A stretch of 64,000 bases of DNA from NCBI RefSeq assembly GCF_026965535.1, contig NZ_CP114039.1, forward strand, positions 6,696,001 to 6,760,000, given 5' to 3'. Position numbers and translations under genes: made by a program. Shown piece after piece: positions 44,103 through 52,128 of this stretch. The notes under the pieces were generated by a model that was not told the DNA's origin, searched no databases, and saw nothing but the letters and a program-made list of their open reading frames with translations. Numbering within the stretch: position 1 is the stretch's first letter; each line of letters begins with the position of its first letter. The stretch comes from Corallococcus sp. NCRR. Its GTDB lineage: Bacteria; Myxococcota; Myxococcia; Myxococcales; Myxococcaceae.

Positions 44103-44297
44103 TCAGGCCGGCGGCTTCGCGTGCTTGTAGAAGAGCACCAGCGTGTAGCAGTGGAACTCGTTGTCGGAGGACTGACACACGACCCGGTCCACGATCTCCA
44201 GGTCCGCGTTGCTCTTGATCCAGCGGGTGACGTTCTCACCCAACTCTTCCCGCTCCTTGGCCTTCGTCGCGGAGAAGACCTTCACGCCCGTGAACAT
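44103..44297 (-). CDS. Small conserved-looking protein, 64 aa
   Basis: This soluble protein opens MFTGVKVFSATKAKEREELG and ends CYTLVLFYKHAKPPA, with a beta-alpha-beta feel and no signal peptide. I cannot name a family, though the composition is that of a real folded protein. AAGGAG lies 9-10 nt before the ATG, and a near-consensus sigma-70 promoter stands about 45 bp upstream (44342-44371), so it should be strongly expressed. The sigma-54/FHA activator follows 100 bp downstream; a shared transcript is plausible. Confidence 0.75.
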   Translation of the reverse strand: MFTGVKVFSATKAKEREELGENVTRWIKSNADLEIVDRVVCQSSDNEFHCYTLVLFYKHAKPPA

Positions 44298-44341
44298 CGC
44301 CTGCCACTCCTTGTGGGTGGTGAGAAAAGGCTTGACCGGGG

Positions 44342-44371
44342 GTTATCGCACACGCCGTTTCGGGGTGTCAA
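44342..44371 (-). promoter_or_regulatory. Strong sigma-70-type promoter for the 64-aa gene
   Basis: On the - strand, TTGACA (44371-44366, perfect) is separated by 18 bp from GATAAC (44347-44342, four of six matches to TATAAT). Transcription would begin near 44335, giving a leader of about 38 nt that ends in AAGGAG before the ATG at 44297. This is the best consensus promoter I found in the window. Confidence 0.65.
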
Positions 44372-44553
44372 AAATGCTGCGGTCCAAAAGTCGTGATCCG
44401 CGAGGGAGCGGGGGGGCGCCACGGGGTGGGGGTTTGCAGGTGCACCGGCATGCATAGGTTCACCCGGTCGCACCCGGTTCGTGGATTGGGGCGGGGGCCC
44501 GGGGCCATTTCCGGCACGGGGCATGGGCGGAAAAAGGGGGCAGGACCGTGGAC

Positions 44554-44823
44554 ATGAAGACGAAGAAGGACCTGGCGGTCGATTTCATCAACACCATCCG
44601 CACCATGGAACCGAGTGCGCTCAACGCCCTCATCGTGAAGGAAGCGGGCGAGGAGCTGGCGCAGTTCTTCCTGAACTACAGCGCGAACCTCATCTCCAAG
44701 GATCCGTCCCGGGTGCTGGAGAACACGTCCTCGCTGATGCTGATGGGCTACCTCATCCGCACGTACGAGGAGAAGAACAGCCAGGCCAAGCAGGGCAACT
44801 TCCAGTCCTACGCGTACGCCTGA
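44554..44823 (+). CDS. Small helical protein, 89 aa
   Basis: The protein (MKTKKDLAVDFINTIRTMEP...) is almost entirely helical, with hydrophobic faces such as EELAQFFLNYSANLI and SLMLMGYLIRTYEE. It has no signal peptide. I do not recognise a family. AGGA lies 8 nt before the ATG at 44554; a GTG two codons earlier is possible. It is divergent from the 64-aa gene, with 256 bp between them that hold the - strand promoter. A PHP-family gene follows after 57 bp. Confidence 0.7.
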   Translation: MKTKKDLAVDFINTIRTMEPSALNALIVKEAGEELAQFFLNYSANLISKDPSRVLENTSSLMLMGYLIRTYEEKNSQAKQGNFQSYAYA

Positions 44824-44880
44824 GGGCCTGTGCGCGCGGGCTCGACAGGCCCTGGGAGGCCTGTTAGGCACGCGTCGCCC

Positions 44881-45615
44881 ATGCTCATCGACCTACACGC
44901 CCATTCCCACCTGTCCAAGGGGTGCGACCTGGAGCCGCGCGCCGTGCTGGAGCGGGCGGCCATGTTCGGCCTGGACGCGGTGGCGTTCACCGAGACGAAC
45001 ACCCAGGACGGCTGCGACGAACTGTTCGAGATCGGCGCGAAGTCCAAGGTGAAGGTCTTCGTGGGCCTGGAGCTCGTCACGGACCGGGGCCAGTACCTGT
45101 GCTTCTTCCCGAAGCCGGAGCTGGCGCCGGAGCCCGTGCAGATGTGGGGCAGCAACCGGGAGAAGCCCTGGAGCGCCGCCGAGTGCCTGCCCAAGGTGAA
45201 GGCGCTGGGCGCCGCCATCGTCGCGGCCCGCCCCTTCGACCGCGACGTGCCCAACCCCGCCATGGACTACGTGCGCTCGCTGTCTGGCGTGCTGTGCGCC
45301 GTGGAGGGCTACAACGCCAAGGTGAAGCAGACGGCCAATGACCTGGCCGTGGAGGCCGCGGAGGTCCTCAAGGTGCCCTGCGTGGGCGGCAGCGACGCGC
45401 GCGGCTCCCTGGACGAGATGGGCCGAGGCGCCACCTTCTTCAAGCGCGACGTGCTCACCCAGGCGCAGCTGGTGGAGGAGCTCTTCAAGGGCGACTACTG
45501 GCCGGTGATGGCCGGTGAATTGCCCCGCCTCACCCGTCCGGGAGAGGCCCAGGCCCAGCGCAAGGGCGGTGGCGGCGGCGGCAAGAAGCAGCACCGCCGC
45601 GGCGGCCGGCGCTAG
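44881..45615 (+). CDS. PHP-domain metal-dependent phosphoesterase
   Basis: The 244-aa protein has the polymerase and histidinol phosphatase (PHP) fold. DLHAHSHLSKGC gives the first metal-binding His pair, AVAFTETN the acidic position and VGGSDARG the late Asp motif. Relatives hydrolyse phosphoesters such as 3',5'-nucleoside bisphosphates or short oligoribonucleotides. An unusual basic Gly/Lys/Arg tail at the C-terminus suggests contact with nucleic acid. The ATG at 44881 starts directly at the domain. The exact substrate is unknown. Confidence 0.85.
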   Translation: MLIDLHAHSHLSKGCDLEPRAVLERAAMFGLDAVAFTETNTQDGCDELFEIGAKSKVKVFVGLELVTDRGQYLCFFPKPELAPEPVQMWGSNREKPWSAAECLPKVKALGAAIVAARPFDRDVPNPAMDYVRSLSGVLCAVEGYNAKVKQTANDLAVEAAEVLKVPCVGGSDARGSLDEMGRGATFFKRDVLTQAQLVEELFKGDYWPVMAGELPRLTRPGEAQAQRKGGGGGGKKQHRRGGRR

Positions 45616-45620
45616 GCGCC

Positions 45621-46373
45621 TCAGGGCAGGATGTTCTTCCCTGCCTCCTCCGCGCGCACCAGCCTCCCGTCGGTGAGGAACACCTTGCGGCGCTCGCCGG
45701 TGTAGCGCCACTCCTCGTTCTTCGCGGTGCCCTCCAGCGTGCGGCGCACGGACTCCGGTGGGCCCCAGGCCATGCGCACCGCGTCCGCGGGCATGTCCGG
45801 CACCAGCGTCTTGGTGCGCACGGCCTCCCTCACCGCCGTGCTGAAGCCGTTGAGCTGCTCCGTGAGCGGGTGGGGGGACAGCGTGCTCCCCAGCTCCGCG
45901 CGGAACGCGTCCTGCCGGTCGAGGTTGGGCGGCAGCACCATCACCACCTGCTCCCCCGCGGGGGCGCCCTCCACCGTCACGTACACCCACGGCCAGGTGC
46001 GCGGGGAGTACAGGACGCGCTCGGTGACGACCCACGCGGTGGGGAACTCCACCTTCGTGATCCGCACGCGCGAGCCGGCGGGGAGGGTGGCCTGGATGGG
46101 GCCGGGGTTGATGGGCTTGCCCTGGGTGTCATCCACCAGCCGCACGTCCTCCGGCGGGTAGGGCGTGAGCAGCCGCTTGGACGCGTCCCCGAAGAAGGGC
46201 GTCAGGTAGGCGGAGACGCGCAGGTACTGCTCCGCGTCCGGGCCGCTGAGGCCGCGGTTCAACGCGGCGCGGTCCTCGGGGGACATGCGGGTGGCGGACG
46301 CGCAGCCGATGGACGCGGCGGCCACGAGCGGCACCAGGAACAACGACGACAGCGAGCGGAAGGAACGCGGCAT
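45621..46373 (-). CDS. Lipoprotein of unknown function
   Basis: The 250-aa protein has a lipoprotein signal (LVAAASIGCAS, Cys24). The mature sequence contains two beta-rich modules: SRVRITKVEFPTAWVVTER then YVTVEGAPAGEQVVMVLPP, and a C-terminal AWGPPESVRRTLEGTAKNE then WRYTGERRKVFL. The last part resembles small outer-membrane assembly (SmpA/OmlA-like) repeats with a WGPP motif. It is convergent with the PHP gene, 6 bp apart. No function is known. Confidence 0.75.
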   Translation of the reverse strand: MPRSFRSLSSLFLVPLVAAASIGCASATRMSPEDRAALNRGLSGPDAEQYLRVSAYLTPFFGDASKRLLTPYPPEDVRLVDDTQGKPINPGPIQATLPAGSRVRITKVEFPTAWVVTERVLYSPRTWPWVYVTVEGAPAGEQVVMVLPPNLDRQDAFRAELGSTLSPHPLTEQLNGFSTAVREAVRTKTLVPDMPADAVRMAWGPPESVRRTLEGTAKNEEWRYTGERRKVFLTDGRLVRAEEAGKNILP

Positions 46374-46428
46374 GGCACCTGGAGGCGCGCGGGGTGGGAC
46401 GGCGCGTGCCTTCGGGTGTCTGCTTAGC

Positions 46429-46632
46429 CTAGCGGATGGCCTGCGTCAGCGCCGGCGTGTCCGTCGCCGCGAGCTTGCCGTTGCGGCAGCCGCGCTGCGG
46501 AGGACACACGGGCCCGCGGCCATGCGGATCCGCGACCAGGAGGAACCGCCCCTGCCCCCGCGCATCCGTCAGCTCCGGATGGCCGCACAGCGCGCAGTGG
46601 CGGGGGGGACGCTTCGAGGGAGGAAAGGGCAC
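46429..46632 (-). CDS. Small zinc-ribbon-like protein, 67 aa
   Basis: The protein has CALCGH near the start and PVCPPQRGC in the middle, two Cys pairs able to bind one zinc. The segment between them is basic and Gly-rich. It begins with GTG at 46632 without a strong ribosome site. The frame lies between two genes of the same strand and its codon bias is normal, but the small size keeps confidence moderate. No family is recognised. Confidence 0.5.
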   Translation of the reverse strand: MPFPPSKRPPRHCALCGHPELTDARGQGRFLLVADPHGRGPVCPPQRGCRNGKLAATDTPALTQAIR

Positions 46633-46714
46633 GCGTCAAGTCTGCGGCCTCCCCGCGCCCCCAGCGAATTTTCAGCCGGGGGCGGCAGGACGGTGGGACG
46701 TTGGAGCCTGGGCG

Positions 46715-47053
46715 CTACGACTTGTCGCCGGACGCGGACGGCGTGCTCGGCGCGGCCGCGGGAGCGCTGGCCGGCGTGCTCGTGCCGCTGCCCGACGCCG
46801 CGGTCGAAGACGACGCGCTCGACGACGCCGAGGACGAGGACGACGAACCGCCGCCACCGTCCTTCTTCGTGGAGCCGTACAGGTCCGAGTACCAGCCGCC
46901 ACCCTTGAGGTGGAAGCTGGAGCGGCTGACCTGTTTGCTCAGCGTGCCCTGGGCGCCGCACGCGGTGCAGGCGGGGGGCGTCGGGTCGGACATCTTCTGC
47001 AGGACGTCGATGGTCTTTCCACAGGCCGAGCAGCCGTACTCGTAGATGGGCAT
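46715..47053 (-). CDS. FmdB-family zinc-ribbon protein
   Basis: The 112-aa protein opens MPIYEYGCSACGKTIDVLQK and has a second pair PACTACGAQGTL, the standard two-CxxC zinc ribbon of the FmdB family (putative regulatory proteins of unknown function). A motif SSFHLKGGGWYSDLY follows as in the family. The second half is a low-complexity tail of Ser, Ala, Thr, Gly and Pro. It starts 26 bp after the 412-aa hypothetical gene on the same strand, so both may be cotranscribed. Confidence 0.88.
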   Translation of the reverse strand: MPIYEYGCSACGKTIDVLQKMSDPTPPACTACGAQGTLSKQVSRSSFHLKGGGWYSDLYGSTKKDGGGGSSSSSSASSSASSSTAASGSGTSTPASAPAAAPSTPSASGDKS

Positions 47054-47078
47054 GGGGTGGGTACCTCGTCTCGATGAG

Positions 47079-48317
47079 TCAGTTCGAAGGGGATTGGGCC
47101 TGGGCGGACAGCTGCTTGCGCAGGCCATCCGTCATGTTCAGGCGCTCGAAGGCGCGGGCCACCAGCTCCGCGGGTGCGCCATGCTTGCGCCCCACGACGT
47201 TGGCCAGCGAGTGGAGATCCGTGGCGTCCGGCAGGGCGTCCTTCGCCAGCCGCTCCAGCTCCTTGCGGAGCGCGTCGGCGAAGCGCTTCTGGATGCCCAG
47301 GTCCACCAGGTACTTGTCCCGGCCGAGCAGATCCAACCGGTGGGTGAGGTGGCCGGTGGCCAGCACCTCGTTGCGGAAGCGCTCGCGCAGGGCCTCCACC
47401 ACCTCTTCCATCCTGAGCGCGTGCGTGAGCCGCTGCAACTCGCTGGGGGACAGGCCGAGCGCCCAGGCCACCCGGCCGGCGGCGCCGCGCTGGGATGCGT
47501 AGGCGGTCTCGATGTTGTGGCGCTCGCGGGCCTCCAGCGTCTCCATGATGCCGTGCTGGCGCAGCACGTTCTCCATGTCGACCTGGGTCATCTCACCGCG
47601 CGGGCCGTTGTAGCGGTGCTCCAGCGTGCGCAGGAGTGAGAAGCGGTGCTCCGTGGCCTCGATGGCGGCCTCCAGCGTCTCCTTGCCCTCGGCGCGCGTC
47701 AGTTCGAAGAACGACAGTCGCTGGGCCTCCACGCGGGTGAAGCGGCCGCGGGGGCGGGGCAGCTCGCGCTTGAGGAAGCGCGGGGCCTCCTCTTCCTGGG
47801 GAGCCTGGGTCGCCGGGGTGGGCGCGGCGGTGTCGGCGTCGTCCGCGTCGGTGGTGCGCTTCTTGGGCGCGATGCGCTCCTGGACGGCGGCGGCCTCCGC
47901 CTTCGCGCTCTTGCGGCGGCCGGTCTTCGCGTCCGTCTCCTCGGAGGGCGGGGTGGGGAGCGCGAACACGGGCGTCGTGGGGGCGGGCGCGGGAGGCGGC
48001 GTCTTCTCCTCGCGCACCTGGGCCAGCTCCTGCGCCACGTCGTAGTAGCCGCACTCCTGGCGCTGGGCCGCGAGCGCCGGCGTCACGCCGCGCAGGATGT
48101 CCACCACCGCGAAGGGCCCCAGGGGGGAGGTCTCCGGTTCACCGTCCGTGAGGGCGCGGACCCGGAAGTCCTCGTCCTCCGTGAGGAGCGCGAGCGCTTC
48201 ACGGACCTGCTGTGCGGGGGCCGGAGCCTTCGCGCGTCGGCAGAAGTCCGACACCGCCACCGCCACCGGGGTGGGTACGTCATCGGGCTGCCGTCTTCTC
48301 TGCCAGGGACTGATCAT
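47079..48317 (-). CDS. Hypothetical protein, 412 aa, three-part layout
   Basis: No family is recognised. Residues 1-105 are a compact helical region (SDFCRRAKAPAPAQQVREAL, DVAQELAQVRE); 105-190 are a disordered Pro/Ala/Lys/Glu linker; 190-405 are long helices. RGAAGRVAWALGLSPSELQR in the helical part looks like a Fis-type helix-turn-helix, so DNA binding is possible. A sigma-70-like promoter (48359-48386) lies about 40 bp upstream. FmdB follows after 26 bp. Confidence 0.75.
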   Translation of the reverse strand: MISPWQRRRQPDDVPTPVAVAVSDFCRRAKAPAPAQQVREALALLTEDEDFRVRALTDGEPETSPLGPFAVVDILRGVTPALAAQRQECGYYDVAQELAQVREEKTPPPAPAPTTPVFALPTPPSEETDAKTGRRKSAKAEAAAVQERIAPKKRTTDADDADTAAPTPATQAPQEEEAPRFLKRELPRPRGRFTRVEAQRLSFFELTRAEGKETLEAAIEATEHRFSLLRTLEHRYNGPRGEMTQVDMENVLRQHGIMETLEARERHNIETAYASQRGAAGRVAWALGLSPSELQRLTHALRMEEVVEALRERFRNEVLATGHLTHRLDLLGRDKYLVDLGIQKRFADALRKELERLAKDALPDATDLHSLANVVGRKHGAPAELVARAFERLNMTDGLRKQLSAQAQSPSN

Positions 48318-48358
48318 GGAAAGGTTCGGAAAATTGCTCGTTTACGAGGGCGGATGCC

Positions 48359-48386
48359 TCTATCTTCGCGGCCAGACAGGTGTCAA
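48359..48386 (-). promoter_or_regulatory. Sigma-70-like promoter for the 412-aa gene
   Basis: On the - strand, a perfect TTGACA (48386-48381) is followed after 16 bp by GATAGA (48364-48359). A start near 48352 gives a leader of about 35 nt. A small palindrome CTCGT-TT-ACGAG (48337-48348) lies within that leader. Confidence 0.45.
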
Positions 48387-48555
48387 TGAGCCAGTCCGGC
48401 CTCAATGTAAACAGCCCACGCGCGGCGCAAGCCGAAGACTCCCGAGTCCATGGTAGTCAGCGGGGGAGCGGGCGCTTGCCAGGTCCGGCCGGCCAGAATG
48501 ACTTGCGGGAGCAGGCATCCCCACCCCAACACATGGGGTGCTCCAGAGATTGCAG

Positions 48556-49056
48556 ATGACGACCCATCACCACAGCCACTCCCACTCCCACGGCCCCTCG
48601 GACAAGGACAAGGACGAGGTGCTGGCGCGCTACATGGCCCAGCACGGCCTGAAGAGCACGCGTCAGCGCAGCCTCATCATCGACACCTTCTTCGAGGTGG
48701 GCGGCCACCTGTCCGTGGAGGAGCTGTGGAACAAGGTGCGCGAGCAGGACACCAAGGTGTCCGTGGCGACCGTGTACCGGACCATGAAGCTGCTCAACGA
48801 GTGCGGCCTGGCCCACGCGCGCAACTTCGGTGACGGGCAGACGCGCTACGAGGCGGCGGCGGGCCGCGAGCACCACGACCACCTCATCTGCACGAGCTGC
48901 GGCACCATCGTGGAGTTCGAGAACGACCGCATCGAGACGCTCCAGGACGCGGTGGCGCGCAAGCACGGCTTCACGGTGACGTCGCACAAGATGGAGCTGT
49001 ACGGCCTGTGTCGCGACTGTCAGCTGCGCGGCGGCCCTCCGGGGTCCGAGGCCTGA
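48556..49056 (+). CDS. Fur-family metal regulator with His-rich N-terminus
   Basis: The 166-aa repressor has the Fur winged HTH (GLKSTRQRSLIIDTFFEVGG then TVYRTMKLLNECGLAHARNF) and the dimer domain with metal ligands (GREHHDHLIC). Structural zinc is held by CTSCG and CRDC. Unusually it begins MTTHHHSHSHSHG, six His in the first twelve residues, before the DNA-binding domain. The ATG at 48556 gives this form; an upstream in-frame codon at 48538 adds six residues. Whether it senses iron, zinc or peroxide is not clear. A TlpA-like gene follows after 5 bp. Confidence 0.92.
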   Translation: MTTHHHSHSHSHGPSDKDKDEVLARYMAQHGLKSTRQRSLIIDTFFEVGGHLSVEELWNKVREQDTKVSVATVYRTMKLLNECGLAHARNFGDGQTRYEAAAGREHHDHLICTSCGTIVEFENDRIETLQDAVARKHGFTVTSHKMELYGLCRDCQLRGGPPGSEA

Positions 49057-49061
49057 GCGCG

Positions 49062-49598
49062 GTGAGCCCGGTGCGACGACGCACGCTCTCGCGAGCGGTG
49101 GCGCTGGGCGCGCTGTGCCTCCTGGGCTTGTTGGCGGGCTGCAGTCACGGCGGGCCGGTGGACGCCGGGCCCGCTTTCTACCGGGCGCTGTGGCTGCCGT
49201 CGGTGGGGCCCACGCGCTACGACCCGCGCCAGCTCCCGGGCAAGGTGGTGCTGGTGTCCTTCATGGCCACCTGGTGCTTCCCGTGCCTGGCGGATCAGCC
49301 CACGCTGACGAAGCTCCAGGAGACCTACGGCCCCCAGGGCTTCCAGGTCGTCGCGGTGGGGATGGACCTGGACGAGGGCAAGGTGCTGGGGCCGTTCGCG
49401 AACCACTACGCCTTTCCCTACCCGGTGCTCCTGTCCGATAAGCGGATGCGCGACGGCCAGAGCGCCTTTGGCCGCATCCGGGCGCTGCCCAGCACGGTGC
49501 TCCTGGACAAGCACGGCCGCGCGGTGGCCGCGTGGCAGGGCATCGAGGGCCAGGCGGACGTGGCGAAGGCCATTGAAAAGCTGCTGAAGGCGGACTGA
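49062..49598 (+). CDS. TlpA/ResA-like thiol-disulfide lipoprotein
   Basis: The 178-aa protein has a lipoprotein signal (LLGLLAGCSHG, Cys near 28) and a thioredoxin-fold domain with the redox motif TWCFPC. PGKVVLVSFMATWCFPC and ALPSTVLLDKHG (the cis-Pro loop) are typical. It should reduce or exchange disulfides in the envelope, often for cytochrome c or copper-protein assembly. The GTG at 49062 overlaps nothing and lies 5 bp after fur, so the two are probably cotranscribed; another GTG at 49071 is possible. A bulged hairpin follows. Confidence 0.85.
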   Translation: MSPVRRRTLSRAVALGALCLLGLLAGCSHGGPVDAGPAFYRALWLPSVGPTRYDPRQLPGKVVLVSFMATWCFPCLADQPTLTKLQETYGPQGFQVVAVGMDLDEGKVLGPFANHYAFPYPVLLSDKRMRDGQSAFGRIRALPSTVLLDKHGRAVAAWQGIEGQADVAKAIEKLLKAD

Positions 49599-49600
49599 TT

Positions 49601-49638
49601 TTCCGCCTCCGCCCGGGTGCTACAGGGCTGGAGCGGAA
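49601..49638 (+). terminator. Bulged hairpin after the TlpA-like gene
   Basis: TTCCG, CTCC and GCCC on the left arm pair with GGGC, GGAG and CGGAA on the right (13 bp with one bulge on each side) around a 10-nt loop. It starts 3 bp after the stop codon at 49598. A short ATAGTTG follows; no long T-run. A terminator for the fur-tlpA transcript is the simplest reading. Confidence 0.45.
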
Positions 49639-49680
49639 TAGTTGCGGGCAGGGGGGCCGCTGGTACCTTCGCCGGCGCTC

Positions 49681-49962
49681 ATGACGTCCCGGCGAAAGCT
49701 CCTGATGGTGGCGGCGGTGGTGGCGGTGGCCTTGAGCCTCGCTTCGGTGGCGGACGCCAAGGGCTTCCGGCGCTACCTGCGCCTGCGGCAGGACGTGGAG
49801 GCGCTCGACGAGCGCAACCGCGCGCTGGCCGCGCAGAACGACGCGCTCCGCAAGGAGATCGCGGCGCTGCGCAAGGATCCGGCGACGCTGGAGCAGTCGG
49901 TACGTGAGGAGCTCGGCTATGTGAAGCCGGGCGAAATCGTCTTCCACCTGGAGTCGCCATGA
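49681..49962 (+). CDS. FtsB/DivIC-like septum protein
   Basis: The 93-aa protein has one N-terminal membrane helix (about 5-26), then a coiled coil (RLRQDVEALDERNRALAAQN to about 66) and the family's end motif EQSVREELGYVKPGEIVFHL. This is the layout of FtsB/DivIC, which joins FtsL and FtsQ/DivIB at the division site. The ATG at 49681 begins the membrane helix. The diguanylate cyclase gene overlaps the stop by 4 bp, linking a division protein and a c-di-GMP enzyme in one transcript. Confidence 0.88.
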   Translation: MTSRRKLLMVAAVVAVALSLASVADAKGFRRYLRLRQDVEALDERNRALAAQNDALRKEIAALRKDPATLEQSVREELGYVKPGEIVFHLESP

Positions 49963-52121
49963 CCTCGCTGCCTGTGATGCCCTCTCCGGCGAAGCTCGTG
50001 CGCGCGACCTTCCGCGCCATCCCCGCGGCGGTGGCGCTGGCCACGTTCGTCCACCTGGCGCGCGGCGGCTTCCGGGGCCTGCACACGCTGGGGTGGACGG
50101 AGGCGGCCCTGGTGATGGGGCTGCTCGTCGGCATTGGCATGGCGGCGTGGCGCCGGGCCATGCGCTCCTCGGTGGGCGCGGTCATCGACCTGCGCGACGA
50201 CCTGGAGCTGGGCGGCGCGCTCATCTCCGCGGCCTTCATCGTGGTGGCCATTGGCGGCGGGGAGCTGTTCCCCATCGTCTACCTCTTGATGGCGTTCCTG
50301 GTGGCGTTCCTGCCTCGCAACGCGGGCATGACGCTCCTGGGCGTGGCGCTGGTGTACGACGGTCTGGTGACGCTGGGTGGGCCGGTGGTGAACGTCACCG
50401 GGTTCCTGACGCACGCGGCGTTCCTGGCGCTGTTCGCGGGGCTGTACCACCTGGTGCTGTCCACGCGGATGTTGGTGGCGAAGCGGGCGGAGTCGGACGC
50501 GGTGCAGAAGCGCATCCGTGAAGTGGAGGAGCGCGCGCGCACCTTCCGGCTGGTGTCCTCCGGGACGCAGGACAGCTTCAGCGGGATGAACTCCGACGAG
50601 AAGTGGCTGGTCGCGTCGGTGAAGGAGATTGAAGGCGCGGTGCACGCGGCGCTGGAGATCGCGGAGACGGGCCTGCGCACGGACACCTGCGCGGCGTTCC
50701 TGCTCACGTCGGACGACCGGAGCCTGAAGCTGTACGACTGCCGCTCGGGTTCGGAGCGGGTGCAGCGTGAGAAGTTCAACGCGGGCGAGGGCATCATCGG
50801 CGGCGTGCTGAAGCGCCGCGCGCCGGTGCGGATGAACTCGCCGCAGGGGCTCAAGGGCGTCACCTACTACGAGGGCGGCGGCCCCACGGTGCAGGCGCTG
50901 CTGGCGGTGCCCATCCTGGAGGGCAGCGGGCTGGTGCGCGGCGTGCTGGTGGCGGACAAGCTCAAGAACGAGCCGTTCACGGACCAGGACGAGAAGATGC
51001 TGACCACCATCGCGGGAGAGGTGCTGCGCTCCATCGAGGTGGAGCGGGTGATGAGCTACATCCGCAAGACGCGCGACGAGAAGGACCGGTTCTTCCGGGC
51101 GATTGAGGAGCTCAACCGCGCGGGCAGCCCGGACCAGGTGTTCGTGGCGGTGCTGGAGGCGACGCGGCAGTTGGCGGGGCTGGACTTCTGCGCGGTGACG
51201 CTGGTGTCGGAGGTCGAGGGCAAGCGGGTGCACCGCGTGGCGCGGATGACGGGCGTCACGGCGCAGGGCAAGGCGCTGGAGGGCCAGACGTTCCAGGACA
51301 ACAACGGCCTGGTGGCGAACGTGGTGCGCTACGGGGCGCCCTTGCCGGGGCGGGACATCAAGGCGATGGACCGCCAGGTCATCTTCGATGAAGAGACGCA
51401 GGTGCGCGGCCTGGGCGCGCTGAAGATCTTCCCGCTGGTGGCGGGGGACCGCATCCTGGGCACGCTGGTGGCGGGGTCGCGCAAGAAGGCGGCGTTCGAG
51501 CAGGACGTGCTGCGGATGATCGAAGTCATCGCCATCCAGGCGGCGCAGGCGGTGTTGCGCGCGCAGCTCTACGAGCAGATGGAGAAGATGGCGACGACGG
51601 ACGGCCTCACGGGGCTGCTCAACCACCGCACGTTCCAGTCGCGCGCGGACGACATCCTGGCGCAGGCGCGGCGGTACAACCGCAAGTGCTCCATCATGTT
51701 GACGGACGTGGACCACTTCAAGAGCGTGAACGACACCTACGGCCACCCGACGGGCGACCAGGTGCTCAAGGGCGTGGCGCGCATCATCAAGACGCTGGCG
51801 CGGGACACGGACGTCGTCGCCCGCTACGGCGGCGAGGAGTTCGTGATGGTGATGCCGGAGACGGACGTGCAGGGCGCGAAGATCATCGCGGAGCGCATCC
51901 GCGAGGCGGTGATGGCGGAGGTCTTCCAGACGGAGATGGGCCCGCTGCGCATCACCATGTCGCTGGGCATCGCGACGTTCCCGGACAACGCGATGGAGAA
52001 GCAGCAGATGATCGACCTGGCGGACCAGTGCCTGTACCACTCGAAGCGCAACGGCCGGAACCAGTCCGTGACGGTGGCGCAGATGCAGGGTGGCCGGAAG
52101 CTGGCGGCGGTCGCGGAGTAG
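49959..52121 (+). CDS. Membrane GAF-GAF-GGDEF diguanylate cyclase
   Basis: The 720-aa protein makes cyclic di-GMP from two GTP. Residues 1-175 hold several membrane helices; two GAF-like sensor domains follow (about 205-360 and 375-540); the GGDEF domain spans about 545-710. The active site is GGEEF at about 624, and the product-inhibition site RxxD is intact five residues before it (RDTD). GLTGLLNHRTFQSRADDIL and LTDVDHFKSVNDTYGHPTGD are the standard motifs. It should be active and feedback-limited. It overlaps the FtsB-like gene by 4 bp and is followed by a methyltransferase gene after 7 bp. Confidence 0.94.
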   Translation: MTSLPVMPSPAKLVRATFRAIPAAVALATFVHLARGGFRGLHTLGWTEAALVMGLLVGIGMAAWRRAMRSSVGAVIDLRDDLELGGALISAAFIVVAIGGGELFPIVYLLMAFLVAFLPRNAGMTLLGVALVYDGLVTLGGPVVNVTGFLTHAAFLALFAGLYHLVLSTRMLVAKRAESDAVQKRIREVEERARTFRLVSSGTQDSFSGMNSDEKWLVASVKEIEGAVHAALEIAETGLRTDTCAAFLLTSDDRSLKLYDCRSGSERVQREKFNAGEGIIGGVLKRRAPVRMNSPQGLKGVTYYEGGGPTVQALLAVPILEGSGLVRGVLVADKLKNEPFTDQDEKMLTTIAGEVLRSIEVERVMSYIRKTRDEKDRFFRAIEELNRAGSPDQVFVAVLEATRQLAGLDFCAVTLVSEVEGKRVHRVARMTGVTAQGKALEGQTFQDNNGLVANVVRYGAPLPGRDIKAMDRQVIFDEETQVRGLGALKIFPLVAGDRILGTLVAGSRKKAAFEQDVLRMIEVIAIQAAQAVLRAQLYEQMEKMATTDGLTGLLNHRTFQSRADDILAQARRYNRKCSIMLTDVDHFKSVNDTYGHPTGDQVLKGVARIIKTLARDTDVVARYGGEEFVMVMPETDVQGAKIIAERIREAVMAEVFQTEMGPLRITMSLGIATFPDNAMEKQQMIDLADQCLYHSKRNGRNQSVTVAQMQGGRKLAAVAE

Positions 52122-52128
52122 GGCGCTG

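Noticed and set aside
44505-44525. GGCAC-GGGGC as a sigma-54 promoter for the gene at 44554
   Set aside because: The spacing between the GG and GC elements does not fit the -24/-12 rule.
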